Below are positions 52,307-61,600 of a stretch of DNA of 64,000 nt, piece by piece. The DNA comes from Achromobacter seleniivolatilans (GTDB taxonomy: Bacteria; Pseudomonadota; Gammaproteobacteria; Burkholderiales; Burkholderiaceae_B), in NCBI RefSeq assembly GCF_030864005.1, contig NZ_CP132976.1, positions 5,022,001 to 5,086,000 of the forward strand, in the 5' to 3' direction. The notes beneath the pieces are model-generated. The model did no database searches. It saw only the letters and a list, made by a program, of their open reading frames with translations, and had not been told where the DNA came from. Positions within the stretch are counted from its first letter, which is position 1; each line of letters starts with the position of its first letter. Position numbers and translations under genes: made by a program.

Positions 52307-54088
52307 TTAGCCGCGGCGATCAGCCGGCTTGGCGAAGCGCTTGGCGGGGCCGCCGGGGCGCTTGTCAAACGTGGGCTTGCCACGGAAACCGCCTTCAGGA
52401 CGGCCGCCTTCACGGGCGGGACGGTCGCCAAAGCTGGGACGATCGCTAAAGCCTGCGGCCGGACGGGCGTCACGGTCACCGCCGCGGAAACCGCCTTCAC
52501 GGGGAGCGCGTTCGCTGAACGGACGGGCATCGCGCTGGGGACGATCACCAAAGCTGGGACGGTCGCCGCCGAAGCTGGGGCGTGCATCACGGTCACCGCC
52601 GCGGAAGCCGCCTTCACGGGGAGGACGGTCGCCGAAGGGACGATTGCCTTGATAGCCGCCTTCGCGCTGGGGACGATCACCGAAGCTGGGACGATCGCCA
52701 AACGAACGCTGGGGGCGGTCGCCGAACGGACGGTTGCCTTGGTAACCACCTTCACGCGGCTTGAACTCGCCACGGGGAGCGCCGCCTTCACGCGGGCCGC
52801 CGAACGAACGGCCTTCACGCGAACCGGCATCGCGGTTGCCTTGGTAGCCGCCGCCTTCATGACGCGAACCACCGAAACCACCAGGACGCTTGCCGAAAGG
52901 CTTGCCGCCACGCGGGGCGCCGCTGCCACCAGCCGACGGACGCGGGGTGCGCTTGGGTTCCAGACCGGCAATCACTTCAGGCGTAATCGATTGGCCGATG
53001 TAGTGCTCGATACGGCGAACCTTGTGACGCTCGGAGTGCGTAGCCAGCGTGAAAGCCAGGCCACTGCGGCCGGCGCGGCCGGTACGGCCGATACGGTGCA
53101 CGTAGTCTTCGGCTTGCATCGGCAGGTCGAAGTTGACGGCGTGGCTGATGCCTTGCACGTCGATGCCGCGGGCGGCCACGTCGGTGGCAACCAGAATACG
53201 CAGCTGACCGCGTTGCAGTTGCGACAGCGTACGGGTGCGTTGGCGCTGGTTCATGTCGCCGTGCAGGGCAGCGGCAGCAAAACCTTGGTCAGCCAGACGG
53301 TCGGCCAGGTCATCGGCGCCGCGCTTGGTCGACGTGAAGACAATAGCTTGGTCCAGCTTGGCATCGCGCAGCACGTGATCCAGCAACTGCATCTTGTGGC
53401 TGGCGTCGTCTGCGTACAGCAGGCTTTGCGTAATGTTGGTGTGCTTTTCTTTGGCGCCGGCCAGTTCGATACGTTGCGGGTCGCGCATCATGCGGCCAGC
53501 CAGCTTGGCGATCGTGCCGTCCAGCGTGGCCGAGAACAGCAGCGTTTGGCGGTCTTCCGGCAGGCGGCTGACGATGGTTTCGATATCTTCGATGAAGCCC
53601 ATGTCCAGCATGCGGTCGGCTTCGTCCAGCACCAGCGTGTGCACGGTGTTCAGCTTGACGCGGCCCGATTGCAGGTGATCGATCAGGCGGCCGGGGGTGG
53701 CAACCAGCACGTCAACGCGGCGCGACAGCGCCTTCAGTTGGGCGCCGTAAGGCATGCCGCCGACGACGGTGGCCGTACGCAGGTCAGCCAGCTTGCGGCC
53801 GTACATATCGGTCGCTTCGGTAACTTGCACAGCCAGTTCGCGAGTCGGGGTCAGAACCAGCACTTGCACGCCGACGCCCTTGTTGGCGGGCATCTGGGCA
53901 ATGCGATGCAGGGCCGGCAGCATGAAGGCTGCGGTCTTGCCGCTACCTGTTTGCGCGGACACCATCAGGTCGTGACCAGCCAGCGCTTGCGGAATGGCAG
54001 CAGCTTGAACGGGGGTGGGGGTGGTGAAGCCAGCTTCTTGGATGGCCGTCAACAGAGCGGGTGCAAGACCCAGGTTTTCAAAAGACAT
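52307..54088 (-). CDS. DEAD-box RNA helicase, RhlE type, with repetitive Gly/Arg-rich tail
   Basis: A 593-aa protein from the ATG at 54088. Helicase motifs in order: SAQTGSGKTAAF (I), LTPTRELAVQV (Ia), LDEADRMLDMGF (II), LFSATLDG (III), VATDVAARGIDVQG and YVHRIGRTGRAGR (V, VI), ending near residue 385. The remaining 200 residues are imperfect repeats of units such as FGDRPQREGGYQGNRP and EGGFRGGDRDARP, disordered and positively charged. It remodels RNA in ribosome assembly or decay. The repeat tail could help RNA binding or phase separation; I infer RhlE from the core rather than from the tail. Confidence 0.93.
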   Translation of the reverse strand: MSFENLGLAPALLTAIQEAGFTTPTPVQAAAIPQALAGHDLMVSAQTGSGKTAAFMLPALHRIAQMPANKGVGVQVLVLTPTRELAVQVTEATDMYGRKLADLRTATVVGGMPYGAQLKALSRRVDVLVATPGRLIDHLQSGRVKLNTVHTLVLDEADRMLDMGFIEDIETIVSRLPEDRQTLLFSATLDGTIAKLAGRMMRDPQRIELAGAKEKHTNITQSLLYADDASHKMQLLDHVLRDAKLDQAIVFTSTKRGADDLADRLADQGFAAAALHGDMNQRQRTRTLSQLQRGQLRILVATDVAARGIDVQGISHAVNFDLPMQAEDYVHRIGRTGRAGRSGLAFTLATHSERHKVRRIEHYIGQSITPEVIAGLEPKRTPRPSAGGSGAPRGGKPFGKRPGGFGGSRHEGGGYQGNRDAGSREGRSFGGPREGGAPRGEFKPREGGYQGNRPFGDRPQRSFGDRPSFGDRPQREGGYQGNRPFGDRPPREGGFRGGDRDARPSFGGDRPSFGDRPQRDARPFSERAPREGGFRGGDRDARPAAGFSDRPSFGDRPAREGGRPEGGFRGKPTFDKRPGGPAKRFAKPADRRG

Positions 54089-54367
54089 TACTTTCCCTTG
54101 CCGCAATCAATGCGACGCAGTGCTTGGTCGGGCCAGGGGATTAGGCGGCCGGATCCAGGCGACGGTTGATGGAGCATCGTGCCGACCGAATCAACCGTGC
54201 GCATGGCGCGTTCTCTTGTACAGACTGGAACGCAGGGCGAAAGGAAAGGAGGTCAGGAATCGATGATAGTTCGGCATGGGGCCCAGGCTAAGGTTGCCGG
54301 GCAGACTGCAGAAAATTCCGCTAAATCAAGGCGGTAAATGCCGAACTCGTTTTGTGCAGTGCGGCGA

Positions 54368-55129
54368 TCATAACCCGAATTCGCCTTGCAGGGGAATTAT
54401 TTTTTCGTCCAGTCCCCAATCAATAGGGTTTTTCCCTTGGTTCGCCAGCCACTCGTTTGTTGCCAGGAAGTGCCCGCAGCCCAGAAACGGCACAGGCGGT
54501 CTCCGGGCGGAAAGCGGGGATGGGTGATTGGACATCAGCACGAGATGGCCACTGTTGTCGGGAAGCAACATTCGCTTTGCCTGAGCGTGTGCGCCCCACA
54601 GCATAAAGACCTTGGGCGCGGGGTCGCGGGCAACCAATGAGATCAGCGCATCGGTCACGGTTTCCCAACCGCGCTTGGCGTGGGAGGCGGGCTGGCCGTC
54701 TTCTACCGTCAACGCGGTGTTCAGCAACAGTACCCCCTGATCGGCCCAACGGCTCAGGTCATTACCTTGAGGCACTTGAGTGCCCGGGTATTCCTGGGCG
54801 ATCTCATTAAAGATATTGCGCAGGCTGGGCGGACGCTTGCAGCTGTCCGGCACCGAAAACGCCAGACCCTGCGCTTGGCCGGGGCCATGGTACGGGTCCT
54901 GGCCCAGTATCACCACGCGCACATCCGACGGTGCCAGGCCCTGCAAAGCGCGCAACGGCGTGGCGGGATACACCACGGCGCCTTCGGCAAGCCGTTTTTC
55001 GACGTGCGCGGTTGCGGCGGCCAGCGCGTCCGCAACGGCCTGTGGTGCAAAAGCAGCCTGCCATGCGGCAGGAAGTTGCGCCGTCTGCGCGGCAAGGGCG
55101 TTGGGGGTGAGTCGGTTATCGATCAGCAT
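54368..55129 (-). CDS. ung: Uracil-DNA glycosylase
   Basis: A 253-aa protein from the ATG at 55129. VRVVILGQDPYHGPGQAQGLAFSV holds the catalytic Asp (GQDPYHG), LLLNTALTVEDGQPASHAKRGWE the uracil pocket, and LMSNHPSPLSARR the DNA minor groove loop HPSPLS. It removes uracil from DNA in base excision repair. The in-frame extension to 55342 is not family-like and was not used. It precedes the large exoprotein gene on the other strand. Confidence 0.95.
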   Translation of the reverse strand: MLIDNRLTPNALAAQTAQLPAAWQAAFAPQAVADALAAATAHVEKRLAEGAVVYPATPLRALQGLAPSDVRVVILGQDPYHGPGQAQGLAFSVPDSCKRPPSLRNIFNEIAQEYPGTQVPQGNDLSRWADQGVLLLNTALTVEDGQPASHAKRGWETVTDALISLVARDPAPKVFMLWGAHAQAKRMLLPDNSGHLVLMSNHPSPLSARRPPVPFLGCGHFLATNEWLANQGKNPIDWGLDEKIIPLQGEFGL

Positions 55130-55696
55130 GGGCGCGATTTTGCCATGGGCAGGAGTTGAATCGGCATGCGTATCGGCACGCCGCAAAATCTGTATTTTCC
55201 GAATCGATTTTCGGACGCTTCTGATAGCGCGGTGCAAGGGCCGCGAATTAACGTGCTTGGGCGCGCCGCCGACAATTACGAAATGCCTAATGGCCAACAT
55301 TCGATTGTCTGCAAAATACAAAATGCCGAGAAAATCCGGCATAAATGCCTAATGTCGCTTAATTAATTGAAATATTTCCCGTTACTGAATGGTAGTGATG
55401 AATTCAGCAGCTGGTTTGCGGTCAGTTTAGAAAATCGACAGGCGGTGGCGTTGTGCAGGATGCGACGCCATAGTCCAAGCCGACGTTACATCGTCTGCAG
55501 CCGTACCGGCCTCCACGGCCGTCATCCCCCACGCGCATGCAGATCCATCAGCCGATGCCGGCTGATATTTGAATCACTCTGAAAGCCTGAAGACGCGCTG
55601 TTCGGTCTTCGCCACGACATTGTTATTTCACTTCTGAACGCCGGCGCGCGTTGCCACCGTTCAGCTGCTCCTACGCCTATCGAGATTTGCTCCGCC
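55130..55696. other. Leader/intergenic region upstream of the CdiA-like gene
   Basis: This 567-bp stretch between ung and the exoprotein gene has no convincing gene. It is more AT-rich in 55190-55460 than its surroundings. AAATGCCTAATG occurs twice (55281-55292 and 55343-55354). Hairpins ATGCCG/CGGCAT (55323-55328 with 55337-55342) and ATCAGCCG/CGGCTGAT (55547-55554 with 55559-55566) lie in it. The promoter of the exoprotein gene should be here. Confidence 0.5.
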
Positions 55697-58600
55697 ATGT
55701 CTAAGCTTCGCTCTGTTGCCATCTGGTCCATTCTGATTACTCAAATCTGGACACCCGTTCTGGCGCAGACCCTGCCTATCGCTGTCGACAAGAGTGTGGC
55801 TGGCGCCCGGCCGATCGTCGGCGTGAGCAATGGCGTGCCCGTGGTGAATATTGCGCCGCCATCTGCGGGTGGAGTGTCGAACAACCGGTATACGCAGTTC
55901 AACGTGGGTCCGTCCGGCGTCGTGCTGAATAACAGCGGTGGGGGCAGCCAGACACAACTGGCCGGTCAGGTCGCGGGCAATCCGATGCTGGGCAATCAGC
56001 GCGCAATGGCCATCTTGAACCAGGTCACGGCGCCCAACCCCTCACAACTGATGGGCATGCTGGAAGTCGCCGGCAACCGCGCCAATGTCATCGTTGCCAA
56101 CCCGGCGGGTATTACCTGCAACGGTTGCGGATTTCTGAATGCGGACCGGGCAACGCTGACCACCGGGCGTCCCGTCATCGGCGCGGATGGCATGTTGAGC
56201 TTCGACATTGCAGCGGGGCGGCTTGGCATCGAAGGCCAGGGGCTGTACGGCGCCAATCTAAGCCAATTGGATCTGCTGGCCAGAACGCTGGAAATCAACG
56301 CCCAGGTCTGGGCCGACCGTCTGACCGTGGTCGCTGGCGCGTCGCGGGTGGGTTACGACGGTCTCAACGTGTCGGCGTTGACCGGCGATGGCGCCGCACC
56401 TCGTGTAGCGCTGGATGTGGCCGCATTGGGCGGCATGTACGCCAACAGCATCCGGTTGATCGGAACCGAAGCCGGTGTGGGCGTGAACGTCGGCGGCAAC
56501 CTTGCCGCGCTGACCGGCACGCTGCAACTCAGCGCCAATGGCGACGTCAGCATCCAGCCGTCGGGAAGATTGCAGGCAGCGACTGCATTGTCGGTGGACA
56601 GCAAAGGTCAGGTCAGCAATGCGGGCACGGTGGCGGCTGGCGCCGGCCTGGATCTGCGGGCGGATGGCAACGTCGTCAATAGTGGCGGCATGTCCGCCGC
56701 GGGAAATGTGGGCATCAACGGGCGTCAACTGAATAACAGCGGCAATGTCACCGCTGGCCTGCAAGCCGATGGCTCGATCAGTCCGCTGGGTGCGTTGAAC
56801 GCGCAGGTGGACGCCTTACTGAACCCCGGCACACTGGTTGCGGGCGGCAACGTGAATGTTATGGCAGGCGCGATGAACCTGTCGGGCGGCAAGCTTGTAG
56901 CAGGCAATGCGTTGACGCTGGACGCCTCGGGCAATATCAGTAACCGGGGCGGCGCTGTGTATGGCGGATCGGTGGCGCTGCGCGCGGCCGGAGTGGACAA
57001 CGCTTCCGGCAAGATCACCAGCGGTGGTGCGCTGACCGGCAATGTGGCGGGCGCAATCGACAATCGCGGCGGAACCGTGGCGGCCACGCAAGCAGTGGAC
57101 CTGCGCGCCCAATCGTTCGGCAATACGGCCGGCGGCGTGGTGTCGGGCGACAACGTTGCGTTGCAAGCAAGCGGCGGCATCAATAACCAGGGCGGCACCT
57201 TGCAGGCCAACGGCAAGCTGGATGTGAACAGCGCAGGCGCGCTGAACAACCAGGACGGCAATCTGCTGGGCGGCGCTGCCGAGATTCGGGCGGGCAGTCT
57301 GAATAATCAGAACGGCGTGGTGCAGGCGGACGGCAAGCTGGATGTCGCGAGCGTCGGCGTCTTGATCAACCAGGGCGGTGGCTTCTACGGCGGCTCCGCC
57401 GATATCAAGATGGCCAGCCTTGCCAACACCGGCGGAAAAATCGTCAGCGGTGATGCGCTGAATCTGACAGCCACTGGCCACATCGGCAACGTTGGCGGCA
57501 CCGTGGCCGCGCAGGGCTTGGTGACGCTGAACGCGCAATCGCTGGCCAACACGCGTGGCATCGTGGCAGGCAATGGGATCACGCTAAAGACACTGGGGGC
57601 ATTGGATAACAGCGCAGGGCTGATCCAGGCCGACGATGTGCTGGCCTTGACGGCCGCGAGCGTCAACAACCGCGACACGCTCGCCAACAGCGCCAGCGGC
57701 GCGCTGGGTTTGATGGGCAAGCAGGTCACGCTGAACGCTGCGGCAGTGGACAACCAGGCGGGCAGGATAGGCGCTGGACAAGACTTGGGCGTCACCACTG
57801 GCACGCTGAATAACAACAGCGGCAACGTCTCGTCCAACGTCAATGCAAAACTCGCTGTGGGCAATCTGCAGAACACGTCGGGCGCGTTGACGGCGGGCGC
57901 ATCTCTTGAACTGACGACGGGCAATCTGGACAACACGGGCAAGATCCATTCGGGCCAGCACCTGACGATCAACGCCGACACGCTGACCAACCGTGCTGGC
58001 GGAGAAATTATTGCGGCGGGGAACAATTTCCTGAACGTGGGCGGAACCCTTGCCAATGCGGGCCTGATCGATGGCGGCTATACGCGCATCGATGCCGGCA
58101 ACGTTACCAATACGGGCCGCATCTATGGCGACCGCGTCGGTATAAAAACGCCCACGCTGCTGAACGACGCCAATGCCGTCATCGCATCTCGAGGCGATAT
58201 GGACCTGGGCGTGGGTTCATTGGTCAATCGCGAACACGCGCTGATCTACTCGGCAGGAGATTTGCGGATTGGCGGCGCGTTGGATGTTACTGGCAAGGCT
58301 GCGGGCTTGGCGCAATCGATTGTCAATGTCTCGGCCACGATCGAAGTTGCAGGCAACGCCGATATTGCCGCAGCATCTATCCAGAACTTGAATCAGCACT
58401 TCACAAGTGAAGTCGTCGAGGTCAGCCGCGGCCCCAAGCTGTACTACCGTCTGGAAAACTCCACCGAGCTGTTGGATGGGTCCAAGCTGTGGTTGTGCGA
58501 TCAGGTGACGGCGCTTTGCGGCCGTGATCCGGTAACGTTTCTGGACGACGACGCAGAGCGCCGTTTGCTGCTGCCGTCCACGAAGTATCCGGAATCGATC

Positions 58601-61600
58601 TACGGGCCGCCGTTTGACTATGTTGCCAGCAGGCGAGGCGAGGCCGGCTTCAGCGCGCCGATTCCGCTGGCATACATGCCCGGCCCGGTCGCCGGGTCCG
58701 AGGGTTGCGGCAGTGGTGAATACGGCAAGTTTTGCATGCTTGAGCCGGAAGTCTACCGCTACTCGCAGGAGGCTCGGATATGGGCAATTTTCGAAGTGGC
58801 CCAGCCGTCTGGCCCACTTCCGGAATGGGTGCCTTTGGACGCGCCATGCTCGACGATTGCAAGCTGCGCAGCCGAGAAAGAGCGACGTGATGCGTTCGAT
58901 CTGGAACTGAGCGCCTTTAAGAATGCGCACCGCGCGTTGAATGAAAAAATTCGCGCCTTCAACGCCGATTTCAATAGCCGTCTTGTTGCCAACTTCTTCT
59001 ACTACCAAGTGGATGAAGTCATCTCGGAAAGCCGCACGCTATCGACCGATCCTGCCAAGATCATCGTAGGCGGCAATGCCAAATTCACAGGTGCTGTTAC
59101 CAACGACAAGAGCCGCATCATCGCGGGCGGGGTGCTGTCCGTCGATGGACCTGCCGTCAATAACATGGGCGCGGAAGGCCAGCGCACCTTAGAGCGCGTA
59201 GGCTATCAAGTTCGCACCATCACGAGTGGCGGCGGGCGCAAAGAAAACCGGACAGACTACACCGACGTCGTTGCACCTGAACGTATCGAACTCGCGGTAG
59301 CCAGCTCCACGGGTAACACCGCCCCGCCCGCGACCGGAAATCAAAAACCCGGCTCTACCGCCGTGGCAGGGGCGCTGGCACCGGCCAAAATCATCGAAAT
59401 CGGCCTGCCCGGCAAAGGCATTGTGCGCGTGGTGACGCTGCCGCCCGTCATCCCGCAAAGCGCCTTGTTCCAGGTGCTGCACCGTCCCGATGCGCCTTAC
59501 CTGATCGCCACCGATGCGCAGTTCCTGGGCCAGCGCCCGGTCCTGTCCAGTGACTACCTGCTGCAACAACTGAACCAGAACCCGGGCCATATCCTCAAGC
59601 GCCTGGGCGATGGTTTCTATGAACAGAAGCTGGTGGCCGAACAAGTCATGCTCGCCACTGGTCAACGCTTTGTGGGCGACTACACCGACAACGAATCGCA
59701 ATACAAAGCGCTGCTGACCGCAGGAGCGGACTTTGCCGGCAAGTTTGGCCTGACCATCGGCACAGCCCTGACCGAAGAGCAGATGCTCCACCTGACCAGC
59801 GACATCGTCTGGATGGTGGAGCAGACCGTCACCTTGCCCGACGGCACGCAGCAAACCGTGTTGTCGCCCCAGGTCTACCTGGCGGTGCAACCCGGCGATT
59901 TACGCGGCGACGGCACGCTGATTGCAGGCCGTGACACGCGTATCAAGACGGCAGGCGACGTCACCAACACGGGAACCATCGGCGCCCGCAATGCGCTGCT
60001 GGTCGAAGCGGAGAACGTCCGCAACACCGTCGGTTCCATGCAGGGCAAGACCGTCAATCTTGCCGCCCGCAACGACATCGACAACCTGGCCGGGCTGCTC
60101 AAGGGAGACTCCGTCACGCTGGCCGCTGGCCGCGACATCAACCTGACTGAATCCACGCAATCCAACGCGAGTGGTGGCGTGAGCAGCACCCGTGTCGACG
60201 GTGTGGCACGCATTGATGCGGGTAGCCTGAACGCACAGGCCGGCCGCGACTTCAACGCCCAGGCCGCCGCAATCAGCGCCACCGCAGACGCGCGCGTTCA
60301 AGCGGGCAGGGATATCAACCTGACCACAGCAGAGGACCGCTACGCGGAGTCTTACGACTATGGGAAGAAGAATCGGGCAGAGATGCGCTCGTCGACTGAT
60401 GTCGGCACACAGATCGCCGCAGGCGGAAACCTGACGCTGATCGCGGGCCAGGATGTGAACGCGATTGCGGCGCAGGTGTCGTCCGACAAGCAACTGGCAG
60501 TGGGCGCGGGCCGGGATATCAATGTGCTGGCAGGGGACTCGGCTGGGTATGCGTATAACGAAACGTATTTCAAGCAAAAGGGGTTCTTGTCTAGCAAGAC
60601 GACGCACCTGAAGAATGAAACCGAATTGACTCAGGCTGTTGGGTCAACGTTTGGTGGCGATTCCGTAGTCATGATGGCCGGACGTGACATGACGGTGGTG
60701 GGTTCAAACGTTATCGGCGATAACGATGTGCAGATCGCGGTTGGCAGAGACCTTCAGGTTTTGGCAGCCGAAGAAACCTACCGGGACTATCAGTACGAGA
60801 AGGTGAAGAAGTCTGGCATGGGCGGAGGCGGCTTCAGCATTGGCTACAACAAGCAGGAACGCATCGATTGGATGAAGAGTGCAAGTGGTGGCTACACCAG
60901 CAGCACGATTGGAAGCGCGGGCGGGGATCTGATCATCGACGCAGGTCGAGACGTTGGCGTCATGGGCAGCAATCTGTTGGCGCAGGACGGCAATATTGCC
61001 ATCACTGGCCGCAATGTCGCCATCGTGGCAGCGGTGGGCGACGCGCAGCAGCACGAGTATCACGAGTTCAAGCAGTCGGGCCTGACGATTGGCGTCGCCG
61101 GTGGGGTGCTGGGCGCAACCCAGCAGATTCATGGCACGTTGAAGCAAGCCGCCGATGCCAAGGACGGCCGCCTGGCTGCCGTCAAGGTGGGGCAAGCGGC
61201 GTACCAGGCCGTACAAACCGACCGCATGCTTGATGCGGCCAATGGCAAGGACGCGTCTGCGGCTCAAAAAGAAGCCGCAAGCGCCCAGATTCAGATCAGC
61301 GTTGGGTCCAGCAAATCTGTGAGCGAAACCAAGCGGACGCAAGAGACGGCGTTTGGTTCTTCAGTAATGGCGGGCGGCAACGTGTCTATCATCGCGCTCG
61401 GTGAAAACGGCGTGGCAGGCACCGGCAACCTTTCCATTATCGGAAGCGATCTTGCAGGCAAGAACGTTTTGCTGGCGGCCACTAACGATCTGATGCTATT
61501 GAGCCAGGCTCAGACCTCAACCGAAGTCTCCACCAATAAGAACAGCGGATGGAAGGCGGGTGTGGGTATTGGCGTCTCCGACAGCGGTAGTGGCGGCGGC

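Noticed and set aside
52300..52860. Regular short repeats that might be taken for a CRISPR array
   Set aside because: They are in frame, encode variable GGYQGNRPFGDRP-type modules and have no constant repeat with unique spacers.
52196..54169. 657-codon plus-strand frame opposite the DEAD-box gene, rich in Thr/Ala repeats
   Set aside because: The repeats are the complement of the helicase Gly/Arg tail; helicase motifs on the other strand are complete.
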